In this document: positions 7,438-15,217 of the stretch, piece after piece
Layout of the letters: each line of letters opens with the position of its first letter
How positions within the stretch are numbered: the stretch's first letter is position 1
Source: Clostridiales bacterium UBA4821
Lineage (GTDB): Bacteria; Bacillota; Clostridia; Acetivibrionales; UBA4821
Direction: 5' to 3'
Assembly: GCA_002402315.1 (NCBI GenBank)
Contig: DHFP01000108.1
Location: forward strand, 1 to 24,334
Length of the DNA stretch: 24,334 nucleotides
Notes under the pieces: model-generated
Seen by the model: the letters and a program-made list of their open reading frames with translations, nothing else
Told to the model about the DNA's origin: nothing
Database searches by the model: none
Translations under genes and position numbers: made by a program

Positions 7438-7947
7438 GAATTGAGCTACTGATTGTACATTATACCCCTTCAGCCTCTCTCTTCCATTCAAGTACGCCAA
7501 TTCAACCAGATATGCAATACCCGCTACTTCTCCACCCAGCTTTTTAACCAACCTGATATTTGCCTCTGTCGTTCCACCGGTTGCTAGTACATCATCGATT
7601 ACAAGAGCTTTTTGACCCGCGTTTAACGCATCTTCATGTATCTCCATAACGTCAGTTCCATATTCAAGTTGATATTCTTCTTTAACGGTTTTGTACGGCA
7701 GTTTGCCTTTTTTACGTATAAGAACGAGCCCCTTACCCATTTGATATGCAATCGCGGCCCCAAATATAAATCCCCTTGATTCCGTAGCAACTATAATATC
7801 AAATTCCAGCTCCTTTACCATCTCAATCATAGAATCAATTGCATATTTGAAATATGCAGAGTCCTGAAGGACTGTAGTAATGTCAATATAATCAACACCT
7901 TTTTTTGGAAAACCCAAAACATGCCTAAATTTCGCCTTCAAATCCAT
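7435..7947 (-). CDS. apt: Adenine phosphoribosyltransferase
   Basis: The protein is 170 residues, normal for the family. It converts adenine and PRPP to AMP in purine salvage. The PRPP-binding loop is ALVIDDVLATGGTT at about residues 114-127, and the N-terminal FPKKGVDYIDIT segment and ATESRGF block are also typical. AGAGGAGAG lies about 7 nt before the ATG. It begins 16 nt after the recJ stop and is followed by rel, an arrangement common in Bacillota. The last codons and stop overlap the end of the heptamer-repeat region, so the final residues may have been altered by the repeat. Confidence 0.96.
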   Translation of the reverse strand: MDLKAKFRHVLGFPKKGVDYIDITTVLQDSAYFKYAIDSMIEMVKELEFDIIVATESRGFIFGAAIAYQMGKGLVLIRKKGKLPYKTVKEEYQLEYGTDVMEIHEDALNAGQKALVIDDVLATGGTTEANIRLVKKLGGEVAGIAYLVELAYLNGRERLKGYNVQSVAQF

Positions 7948-7963
7948 ATGAACACTCTCCTCT

Positions 7964-10513
7964 TTAATTTGAATTAATCAGAAATGTACTGTTAAAAATA
8001 CCGTTTTGTTTCAGACAGCTAATATTTCTCTCAAATTCCTGCCTATATTTCAGCAAACCGGTTAAACTGTTTGAACTTTCGAGACTGGCTTTCTTATCAC
8101 TGGTGTATAGCATCTCTACCTTCCATGTTTCACCTGCCGAAGTTCTTTTTATTAAATTTAATTCCTGAAATATATCAAGGCTCTTTCTTAAAATAAAAGG
8201 GTTAATGTTTAAATTAAAAGCCCTGGAAACTCTCCGTGAAAATATTATCTCATCCAAATCTAACTTGGGTCCGAAACAGTTACTTTTTAAGAATTTATAA
8301 ATAGCCGCTAAATGGTCTCTTTCCGGGATTATTTCATCAAGAATTTGTGAATTATATTTAATATCCTCAATATCAAACAAAATAAAAACTTTTTTGTTCA
8401 GACATTTCTTGCTTATTGTATCATAATAACTAAGTGTAAAAAAGGAATCACACAAAATAATATTATCAAAAATGGAGAAATCAATCTCATCAACTTTAGG
8501 ATTTATAATAAAAGCAGTGCTGATTCCTGAGTGCTGTATCCTTAGCGTAGAGTTATACTTCGGTTTATTATAAAATATCTCAAATTTGTTTTTCATCTTA
8601 TCATGATTATTATTTAGACAGCCTAATATCTTTTTATTTACTTGAAGAGTATTTATTAAAAATATATTGCTTTGATCTGAATTAATTAAGCCGAGAATAG
8701 TATCCGGTTCTCTATCGCCAAAATTAAGATTAAGATTACTTAAATCACATGGCCTATTGGCTGATTCGGTGGTTAAATGGAATGTCTTATAGTACATATC
8801 ATCTATAGATGTCTGGCTGCTTAGTCTTAAATCTTTAATGTTAAGCTGGACTGTTCTCTTTCCCATATACTGGTTTATTTCGGCTGCAAAAACAGTGTCT
8901 ATGCAATCTCCGGTACTTAACTCTTTTTGCAGTTCTCCCATCCGGAAGCCGATTGCATCAAACTTAAACCCTTCACCGGTTAGACTCAGCTTTAAATGTT
9001 TGTTATCTCCTACTCCTCTCAAATCTTTGATTTTTAAGCTTTTCAGGCAAAAAAGCGGTGTTGGATTACCGGAACCATAGGGCTCTAAAAGTTTTAGTTC
9101 GGAAACAGATGTCATATTCAACTGTTCATGTGTTATTCCTGCATCTGCGTTTATTACTCTTAAGAGCTGAGCCTGGCCTATACTGGATTTTGCCGCTTTG
9201 TTGATTGCTTTTTGGAATTCTTCAATTTTATCCCTTCGTATTGTTAACCCTCCAGCCAGTTCATGTCCTCCGAATTTTTCAAGCAAATGACTGCACAGGG
9301 TTAAGCCGTCAAAGATGTTAAATCCTTCAATACTCCTTCCTGAGCCTCTTCCTATATCACCTTCAAATGATATTAGGATACAGGGCTTATAAAACCTTTC
9401 TGTGATTCTTGATGCGGCAATACCTATTACACCATGATGCCAATTTTCTCCGTATTCTACAATTATACTATCCTGTTCATATTGCTTGCTTGAAATTCTA
9501 TCTAATACCTGTTCCACTAACTCAGCTTCAATTTCCTGCCTGTTTTTGTTTTCCTGGTTCAGTTCTGCTGCAATCTCATTAGCTCTGGCAGAATCTTGTG
9601 TTGTAAAAAGCTCTACAGCCCTGGCTGCTTCTCCTAATCTTCCTGCTGCATTTATTCTTGGGGAAAGAGCATATCCGATAGCCCAGGTATTTATTTCTTC
9701 CACTCCTGCAGCCTTGCACAAGGCATTTATACCAGGATTTCTTGTATTTGCTGCCGCTTCCAAACCATACTTGACAAGTATCCTATTCTCATCCTCCAAC
9801 GGTACAATATCAGCTATTGTCCCGATACAAACCAAGTCAAGATACTTGAATGCTGCGTCCGGATTATTATCAATAACTGTTGACAAAGCCTGTACAAGCT
9901 TGAAAACCACCCCTACTCCGGCCAGAAATTTAAACGGATACTCACAACCGGACCGTTTGGGGTTAATTATTGCAAAAGCCGGAGGCAATTCATCCTGACA
10001 TTCATGATGGTCGGTTATAATCACATCAATTCCCAGATTGTTAATATACCTGACCTCTTCTATTGCAGCTATGCCGTTATCTACTGTAATGATTAATGAA
10101 GGTTTGTTTGCGCACAGATTGGTTAATGCATTTATATTTAACCCATAACCTTCTTCAAGCCTATATGGTATATAATATTCGACTTGAGCACCGGTGTTCT
10201 TTAAATAATCATAAAGTATGGATGTACTTGTTATTCCATCCACATCATAGTCACCGTATATCAATATCTTACCGTTGTTCCGGATTTCTTCGTAAATTCT
10301 GGCTGCAGCTTTCTCCATATCCCTAAGTAAAAAGGGTGAATATAATTCGCTGATATTGGGATAGAGAAATTTCTTTATGGCTTCAGCCTCACAATATCCT
10401 CTGTTTGCCAATACCGTGGCTAGTAGTTCAGAAACGCCGGTCTTTTCTCTAATACTCTGTATTACTTCCGGAGAAGCCTCATTTATCTTCCACAACTTCT
10501 TTTCACTAAGCAT
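7964..10513 (-). CDS. recJ: Single-stranded-DNA-specific exonuclease RecJ
   Basis: The protein is 849 residues, in the long class of RecJ. It degrades single-stranded DNA 5' to 3' in recombination and mismatch or base repair. The DHH domain holds DYDVDG at about residues 88-93 and DHH at about 168-170. The DHHA1 domain contains GRGSGRSIEGFN and the GGHELAGG block. An OB-type domain follows near 460-570. The C-terminal 270 residues form a less conserved RecJ_C-like extension. The ATG at 10511-10513 is preferred to a TTG six codons upstream, since GGGTG lies about 6 nt before the ATG. It leads the recJ-apt-rel-dtd run. Confidence 0.95.
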   Translation of the reverse strand: MLSEKKLWKINEASPEVIQSIREKTGVSELLATVLANRGYCEAEAIKKFLYPNISELYSPFLLRDMEKAAARIYEEIRNNGKILIYGDYDVDGITSTSILYDYLKNTGAQVEYYIPYRLEEGYGLNINALTNLCANKPSLIITVDNGIAAIEEVRYINNLGIDVIITDHHECQDELPPAFAIINPKRSGCEYPFKFLAGVGVVFKLVQALSTVIDNNPDAAFKYLDLVCIGTIADIVPLEDENRILVKYGLEAAANTRNPGINALCKAAGVEEINTWAIGYALSPRINAAGRLGEAARAVELFTTQDSARANEIAAELNQENKNRQEIEAELVEQVLDRISSKQYEQDSIIVEYGENWHHGVIGIAASRITERFYKPCILISFEGDIGRGSGRSIEGFNIFDGLTLCSHLLEKFGGHELAGGLTIRRDKIEEFQKAINKAAKSSIGQAQLLRVINADAGITHEQLNMTSVSELKLLEPYGSGNPTPLFCLKSLKIKDLRGVGDNKHLKLSLTGEGFKFDAIGFRMGELQKELSTGDCIDTVFAAEINQYMGKRTVQLNIKDLRLSSQTSIDDMYYKTFHLTTESANRPCDLSNLNLNFGDREPDTILGLINSDQSNIFLINTLQVNKKILGCLNNNHDKMKNKFEIFYNKPKYNSTLRIQHSGISTAFIINPKVDEIDFSIFDNIILCDSFFTLSYYDTISKKCLNKKVFILFDIEDIKYNSQILDEIIPERDHLAAIYKFLKSNCFGPKLDLDEIIFSRRVSRAFNLNINPFILRKSLDIFQELNLIKRTSAGETWKVEMLYTSDKKASLESSNSLTGLLKYRQEFERNISCLKQNGIFNSTFLINSN

Positions 10514-10618
10514 CTTATACACCCATATCAATGACTAAATTTAGTTTAAACCCATATATGTTGATTATAAGACACTTGTGATATATATTCAATTGTTATC
10601 TTTCTAAATGCTTAAGAA

Positions 10619-10851
10619 TTATTTGGGTTTTTCTGCTTCAATTTTCATCTCCTTTGAGGCATTTACACAGATATCGCTTCTTTGACTATATATATTTCTC
10701 ATTTCCTGTGCAAACCGGTCCCCATTTTTCAAAGCTTCAACCCCAGCCTCCTGAATGGCGGTAAATTGCCCAGAATCCAGGTTATGTTTCACAGCCTTGA
10801 GCCCCCAATTGTTTCCTTGCTGCCTACAGCAAAACCAATTCTCCAACCAGT
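10619..10851 (-). pseudogene. Frameshifted internal fragment of a class I aminotransferase
   Basis: Two frames join into one recognisable stretch. From 10851 one frame reads TGWRIGFAVGSKETI, the region just after the PLP lysine in class I/II aminotransferases of the LL-diaminopimelate type. A second frame continues WGLKAVKHNLDSGQF and TAIQEAGVEAL, down to EAEKPK and a stop. Restoring one T near 10808 would join them. The fragment is about 78 residues, against roughly 390 in an intact enzyme, and lacks the PLP-binding lysine upstream. An upstream stop in the same frame shows no N-terminal part remains. An open frame starting at 10864 covers most of it, but its first 19 or so residues are out-of-frame reading of the true sequence. 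It is a non-functional remnant. Confidence 0.8.
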
Positions 10852-10880
10852 TTACAAAACTCAACCGCCCTGTCAGAAGG

Positions 10881-12017
10881 TTACTTCTCTTCTATAAACA
10901 CAATTTCTTTGGTATCTTTGCTAACCTTTACCATATGATAGGGTGATGTTATTACTGTAGTTGTTACACTATCTTTTGCCGGAACAACTTCTTTAATATG
11001 AACCTCAATATTATTCTCAGTATCAATTACTTTTATTATTTCAATGCTATACCCGCCGCTATTCTGTGTGCCTTGAAACGCTGCTATTACCATAGCCTGA
11101 TTAAAATCAACCTCTTGGAGAGCAGATATATCAGGATTTATTTTGATTTTTAATTCGTTCCACTGGTCATTATCTTTTATTACGTAATTCCTCTTTTCAT
11201 TATGCCCGCTTAATGCTCCCTTAGATATTGTTTCATAAGGTATTTCCTTTGAAGAGTCAGCATTATCTGCTATTTTTTCAGTCATGGTTCTTACCAAGTC
11301 CGTCTTGGTATCATTGGTATCTTCCTTAACCTGCCCTACAGCTTCGAAACTCTTATCACCCGGCTGTATGCTGTCCGGGCTGCTTTGTGCAATCAGTGCA
11401 GTGTCATTACTTACTGAGGCATTTTTTGAGGTTTCTGATGAATACTGAGACTCTCCCATTCCTAAAACCTCGCCACTCTTAGTACGGCTTTCAAGAGTCT
11501 TATCATTTTTTAGGTTATTGTTGTTTGCACCCTGGGCCATTGAATATTCCTGGGATTTCATCGCTTTGACCTTTTGTTCTTCTAAATTATTTTCATTATT
11601 CTTGGCTGAATCCATAGTCAGGCTTTCCATCTGTCGTGCCGACATGTCAGCTAAACTGTTAGACTTATTAAAGTTTGCATTAAATAGGTAGACCCCTTTT
11701 GTGATTACTGCAAGTAAAACTACTGCTGCTGCAGTGGAAATAAATCTATTAATAAACTTGGCGTAATTTTCAAACTTAATTATTTTTGTATTATTGGAAT
11801 CTATAAGCTTCTGATGGAGTTTCTCTCCATAATCACTTGGTAGCTCAACCTCTTCCAAATCCTTCAATCCATTTTGTATACTATCCATAAACTTGAATTC
11901 TTCTTTACACATCCGGCAGTTTTCCATATGTTTGAATAGCTCTTCTACCTGAACCGAATCCAATTCGTCATTAAAATACATATAAATATTTTCAGTAAAC
12001 TCACAAGCCTTTTTCAT
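10881..12017 (-). CDS. Zinc-finger anti-sigma factor with an outer PrcB-like domain
   Basis: The protein is 378 residues. The N-terminal cytoplasmic part has the ZAS-type motif HMENCRMC (H30, C34, C37), as in RsiW-type anti-sigma factors. One membrane segment lies at about residues 92-113. A low-complexity linker rich in Asn, Ser and Lys spans about 114-270. The last 100 residues, from NYVIKDNDQW through FQGTQNSGGYSIEIIKV to SPYHMVKV, fit the PrcB C-terminal domain, a family named after a subunit of the Treponema dentilisin protease complex. It should sequester the sigma factor encoded 24 bp upstream and sense an outside signal. AGGAGGTGATGAT before the ATG is a near-perfect ribosome binding site. 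The PrcB call rests on remembered motifs. Confidence 0.8.
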   Translation of the reverse strand: MKKACEFTENIYMYFNDELDSVQVEELFKHMENCRMCKEEFKFMDSIQNGLKDLEEVELPSDYGEKLHQKLIDSNNTKIIKFENYAKFINRFISTAAAVVLLAVITKGVYLFNANFNKSNSLADMSARQMESLTMDSAKNNENNLEEQKVKAMKSQEYSMAQGANNNNLKNDKTLESRTKSGEVLGMGESQYSSETSKNASVSNDTALIAQSSPDSIQPGDKSFEAVGQVKEDTNDTKTDLVRTMTEKIADNADSSKEIPYETISKGALSGHNEKRNYVIKDNDQWNELKIKINPDISALQEVDFNQAMVIAAFQGTQNSGGYSIEIIKVIDTENNIEVHIKEVVPAKDSVTTTVITSPYHMVKVSKDTKEIVFIEEK

Positions 12018-12041
12018 ATCATCACCTCCTCTCTGCTATTA

Positions 12042-12638
12042 TTAGACGCTGTAATCCAAGAAAAGTTCCTTCTTGTCGCTTAATAATTCTTTGAGTGCTT
12101 TTCTTGCCCTATTAATTCTTGATTTTACTGTTCCAGCCGGACACTTTACTATTTCAGCAATTTCTTCATACGAAAGTCCCTGTATATCTCTCAGCACAAT
12201 CATAGTTCTATGCTCATACGTCACTGAATTCAAGGCTGATTCAATATAGTTTCTGAGTTCCTTTCTTTCAACCTTCTCTTCCGGGGATTCGCCGTAATCC
12301 TTAATCTCTCTGGGTATCTGGTCATCTTCAGTCTGAATCGGAGTATCTATTGAATATGCAGCCGTCTTTTTCTTCTTCTTCAATATATCCATACACTCGT
12401 TCACTGCTATCCGGTACAGCCATGTATAAAAAGAAGACCTCTCCTTGAAATTATTTATAGACCTGAATACCTTAATAAATATTTCCTGGGAAATATCTTC
12501 AGCATCATTGTAGTCACCGACAATTCTATATACTATATTGAATATTTTTTTCTCGTAGCTTGATATCAATTCCTCAAATGCATGGATATCGCCTTTTCTG
12601 CACTTATCTATTAACGTTTTTTCATTTTCTTCAGGCAT
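12042..12638 (-). CDS. ECF sigma factor, SigW-like
   Basis: The protein is 198 residues. Region 2 (about residues 22-90) has NIVYRIVGDYNDAEDISQEI and YTWLYRIAVNECMD. Region 4 (about 133-185) has LRDIQGLSYEEIAEI and GTVKSRINRARKAL, the helix-turn-helix that reads the -35 element. It directs RNA polymerase to a stress or cell-envelope regulon; the target is unknown. The SigW label reflects resemblance within ECF group 1. GGAG lies 9 nt before the ATG. It starts 23 bp before the aroC coordinates end on the left, i.e. just after the aroC stop, and its anti-sigma factor follows directly, a usual sigma/anti-sigma operon. Confidence 0.93.
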   Translation of the reverse strand: MPEENEKTLIDKCRKGDIHAFEELISSYEKKIFNIVYRIVGDYNDAEDISQEIFIKVFRSINNFKERSSFYTWLYRIAVNECMDILKKKKKTAAYSIDTPIQTEDDQIPREIKDYGESPEEKVERKELRNYIESALNSVTYEHRTMIVLRDIQGLSYEEIAEIVKCPAGTVKSRINRARKALKELLSDKKELFLDYSV

Positions 12639-12661
12639 CTAATCACACTCCGCACTGCATT

Positions 12662-13813
12662 CTACCTACTCTTTACATACTTCATATACTCATCATAGTT
12701 CCTCTTCATTTCTTCAATACTATCTCCGGCAAATTTCTCTACCATTGCAGACGCGATTTCCCATGCCACTGTACATTCTGCTACAACACCAGCAGCTGGA
12801 ACTGCACAGATATCCGACCTTTCCACTGAAGCTTCATGTACAGTTTTTGAATTTACATCAACAGTTTTCAATGGTTTATATAGAGTTGGTATAGGCTTCA
12901 TAAAAGCCCTTACCACTATGTCCTCACCGTTTGTCATACCGCCCTCTATACCACCGCTGTTATTGGTTGTCCGTATGTATCCTCTTTCTTTTTCAAAGGC
13001 AATTTCATCATGAACCTGAGAACCCGGCAGTTCGGCAGACTTAAGACCAAGTCCAAACTCCACTCCTTTTATGGCTTGTATACTCATGAGTGCACCTGCA
13101 ATCCTTGCATCCAATTTCCTGTCCCAGTTTACATGGCTCCCTAATCCAACCGGCACTCCTGTAGCAACAACTTCCACTACTCCCCCAACTGAATCTCCAT
13201 TCTTTTTTACTTCATCAATAAACTTAATCATATCTCCTTCTGCTTCAGAATCCAGACACTTAAGCTCAGAACTCTTCATTCTATCCATGAACAACTGCTG
13301 ATTAAAGCTAGTACTACTCCTAACGTTTCCAATCTGTATCACATGACCAAAGAGCATTATTCCGAAATCCTCCAGCAGATGTTGACACAAGCTTCCAACA
13401 GCTACTCTAATTGCAGTTTCTCTTGCACTTGCTCTTTCAAGTACATTCCTGATATCTGTGTGATTATATTTTATTGCACCCGAAAGGTCTGCGTGTCCGG
13501 GCCTTGGCTTTGTTACTTCTTCAATCATTATAATATTTTCCGGGTCCATGGTATCCTTCCAATTGGCCCAGTCCTTATTTTCTATCTTTAACGCAATAGG
13601 GCTTCCAAGCGTTTTTCCACCTCTTACACCAGAAAGTATTTCTACGGTATCTGTCTCAATCCTCATTCTCCCGCCTCTACCGTAACCTCCTTGCCGTTCA
13701 GCAAGTTTCTGGTTGATTCTCTTTAAATCGATTGATAAATTTGACGGGAATCCTTCTACTATAGCAGTTAAACATTTGCCATGACTTTCTCCCGCTGTTA
13801 AGAATCGGATCAT
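12662..13813 (-). CDS. aroC: Chorismate synthase
   Basis: The protein is 383 residues, full length. It converts 5-enolpyruvylshikimate-3-phosphate to chorismate with reduced FMN, the last shared step of aromatic amino acid synthesis. All family signatures are present: GESHGKCL at about residues 8-15, RQGGYGRGGRM at about 40-50, RASARETA, and the C-terminal RSDICAVPAAGVV block. GAGGTG lies about 7 nt before the ATG. It is the first gene of an apparent aroC-sigma-anti-sigma unit, with only 23 bp to the next gene, which is unusual company for a biosynthetic gene. Confidence 0.97.
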   Translation of the reverse strand: MIRFLTAGESHGKCLTAIVEGFPSNLSIDLKRINQKLAERQGGYGRGGRMRIETDTVEILSGVRGGKTLGSPIALKIENKDWANWKDTMDPENIIMIEEVTKPRPGHADLSGAIKYNHTDIRNVLERASARETAIRVAVGSLCQHLLEDFGIMLFGHVIQIGNVRSSTSFNQQLFMDRMKSSELKCLDSEAEGDMIKFIDEVKKNGDSVGGVVEVVATGVPVGLGSHVNWDRKLDARIAGALMSIQAIKGVEFGLGLKSAELPGSQVHDEIAFEKERGYIRTTNNSGGIEGGMTNGEDIVVRAFMKPIPTLYKPLKTVDVNSKTVHEASVERSDICAVPAAGVVAECTVAWEIASAMVEKFAGDSIEEMKRNYDEYMKYVKSR

Positions 13814-13836
13814 AATGACACCTCAAGAAAAGAATT

Positions 13837-13864
13837 TTATACTAAAATCTTAGCACTTTTTCAG
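13837..13864 (-). promoter_or_regulatory. Candidate sigma-A promoter of the aroC unit
   Basis: On the minus strand CTGAAA (13859-13864) and TATAAA (13837-13842) are separated by 16 bp. The match is 4 of 6 at -35 and 5 of 6 at -10. It sits about 25 bp before the start codon, in the only gap upstream of aroC. Confidence 0.4.
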
Positions 13865-13870
13865 TTAAGT

Positions 13871-13912
13871 TACAATAAATAAGGAGAGTATTTACTCTCC
13901 TTATTTATTGTA
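13871..13912 (-). terminator. Perfect 20-bp hairpin ending the GH5-like gene
   Basis: Arms 13871-13890 and 13893-13912 are perfect reverse complements with a 2-nt loop. The core is GGAGAGTA/TACTCTCC, and on the minus strand the lower stem reads TTATTTATTG, giving the T-rich tail. The TAA stop of the glycosidase (13905-13907) lies inside the arm. It is a strong terminator candidate separating the glycan island from aroC. Confidence 0.8.
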
Positions 13913-15104
13913 CAGCAAGCTCGTTATAATTTTTGCTCTTTCTATATAATTTTTTTAAATTTCCAAGGGGATCTGTATAAAAATCTTCCGGCCTGATATC
14001 TATCCACGGAGGACTATAATTCATTGGTTTCACATTACTTTTTCTGAAACTTCCTATGCTCCTAAGAGCTTCTTTTTTGTGCCCATCATGTTTCCATAAT
14101 CCAAAATAACGCTCGTGTACGACCGTATTAAGAGGGGGCAAATTCCAGATTTGCGGATCATAGTCTGAATAACACCATGCAAATGCGCCTATACAGCCTA
14201 TATTATAAAGTCCCTTCAAGACCTCACTATAATATTCGGCTGCTTCCTGTTCACTAACCAGCATCATATGCTTAGTCCTGAGTCCTGAGTCCTGAGTCCT
14301 GAGAGTTGGCAAACCAAACTCTTGGAATAATACGGGCTTCTTGCCTAACCATCCGGTTATACTTGCAAGGAAGGGTAGTAGCTTATTGTCAGTCGGTCCA
14401 TCTGCCCACCTGGTATAAATAGGATATCCATGCATGCAAATAAAATCGCAGTACTTTGCAGCTTCTGATGATCCTATATTTCTATCCTCCTCCAGGTCTT
14501 CCATATGCATGCCAATGGTTACAGGTATTGCTTCATCAATCTTTTTTAATGCTCCCACCATACTCTCAAGCCAATGTAATGCGGCTTCCTTGGATTCAGG
14601 TATCACACAATTTGACGGCTCATTACCAAGGTCCCATCCCCAAAGTGCAGGTTGTCCCTGAAGTACTTTGGCAATTTCAGTCAGATGATAGGCTTGAGCG
14701 CGTGCTGCATCCATGTTTTCGAAAAAGTTTTTTATTTCCCTTTGGGTAGTTCTCCCCTTTGAATAGACCATAAATCTTGATTTTTCAGTTTCAGCACCAA
14801 GCATCCACTCAGGCATCCAATTCAGTCCGCTCATATGACCTGTGAAGAAGGTAGGCATGGTACCAAGCCGGTATTTGTAAGCTATGTCCAGAGTCTTGGC
14901 AAGATTTCTAAGCGCTTGAGAAGACATCTTGAAAGGCTCGGGCTGGAAATCCTCCCAAAGCAGAAAGAAACGTACCTTATCAATTCCACTCTCAGAAATT
15001 CGCGCAAAGTCGTCTTCCACTTGCCCGGCATCCCATTCCTTCCACCAGTACATGGCCTTCCTAGCCGGCCAGTAGTTAATACCTAACATGAATTCATCTT
15101 GCAT
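13905..15104 (-). CDS. GH5-like (beta/alpha)8-barrel glycosidase with a repeat-derived insert
   Basis: The protein is 399 residues with no signal peptide, so it is probably cytoplasmic. It resembles clan GH-A enzymes of the GH5 mannanase/cellulase type: GINYWPARKAMYWW at the N-terminus, the acid/base candidate E162 in WDLGNEPSN, a HGYP block, and the nucleophile candidate E262 in QEFGLPT. GH42-type or an unnumbered GH-A family are alternatives. Right after E262, residues 268-278 (about LRTQDSGLRTK) are encoded by four tandem AGTCCTG heptamers and look inserted. The ATG at 15104 is preferred to GTG at 15113, since AGGGAG lies 8 nt before it. It is last in the minus-strand run after two glycosyltransferases and a GH130 enzyme, so it may trim or recycle the same glycan. 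Confidence 0.8.
   Translation of the reverse strand: MQDEFMLGINYWPARKAMYWWKEWDAGQVEDDFARISESGIDKVRFFLLWEDFQPEPFKMSSQALRNLAKTLDIAYKYRLGTMPTFFTGHMSGLNWMPEWMLGAETEKSRFMVYSKGRTTQREIKNFFENMDAARAQAYHLTEIAKVLQGQPALWGWDLGNEPSNCVIPESKEAALHWLESMVGALKKIDEAIPVTIGMHMEDLEEDRNIGSSEAAKYCDFICMHGYPIYTRWADGPTDNKLLPFLASITGWLGKKPVLFQEFGLPTLRTQDSGLRTKHMMLVSEQEAAEYYSEVLKGLYNIGCIGAFAWCYSDYDPQIWNLPPLNTVVHERYFGLWKHDGHKKEALRSIGSFRKSNVKPMNYSPPWIDIRPEDFYTDPLGNLKKLYRKSKNYNELAVQ
14274..14301. repeat. Four perfect AGTCCTG heptamers inside a gene
   Basis: AGTCCTG occurs four times in tandem, 28 bp, followed by AGAG. It is within the coding sequence of the GH5-like glycosidase. The unit length is not a multiple of three, so gain or loss of one copy would shift the frame. 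Confidence 0.95.
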
Positions 15105-15150
15105 AAAAGTCACTCCCTAATCTATTTATCTGTCAGTTATAAATAAATCA

Positions 15151-15176
15151 TCAGAAATTGTCAGAAATTGTCAGAA
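15151..15176. repeat. Tandem decamer next to a REP-like hairpin
   Basis: TCAGAAATTG is repeated twice exactly, then TCAGAA of a third copy. It lies between the glycosyltransferase and glycosidase genes, about 10 bp from the hairpin at 15185. The whole gap 15105-15211 holds these repeats and the glycosidase ribosome binding site. Confidence 0.85.
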
Positions 15177-15184
15177 GCGAGCAG

Positions 15185-15217
15185 GAATAGACATAAGAAC
15201 CGTCCCCTTGTCTATTC
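15185..15217. repeat. REP-like hairpin, copy C
   Basis: Arms GAATAGACA (15185-15193) and TGTCTATTC (15209-15217) are perfect. The minus strand reads TAGACAAGGGGACGGTTCTT, the shared core. The last glutamate codon and TAG stop of the glycosyltransferase (from 15217 to 15212) lie in the arm, so the element overlaps the gene end. Confidence 0.7.

Noticed and set aside
9486..9998. A 170-residue open frame opposite recJ
   Set aside because: It is antisense to the conserved recJ exonuclease domain, has serine- and leucine-rich composition typical of shadow frames, and no clear ribosome binding site.
10852..10864. Start of an 81-residue protein at 10864
   Set aside because: Its first residues are out-of-frame reading of an aminotransferase sequence; the whole is a frameshifted remnant.
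13837..13864. An ECF-type autoregulatory promoter upstream of aroC
   Set aside because: TGAAAA followed by AGTATA is present, but the spacing is about 13 bp, shorter than the usual 16 bp; a sigma-A reading fits better.
14274..14301. Tandem heptamers as a CRISPR array
   Set aside because: Units are 7 bp with no spacers and lie within a coding sequence.
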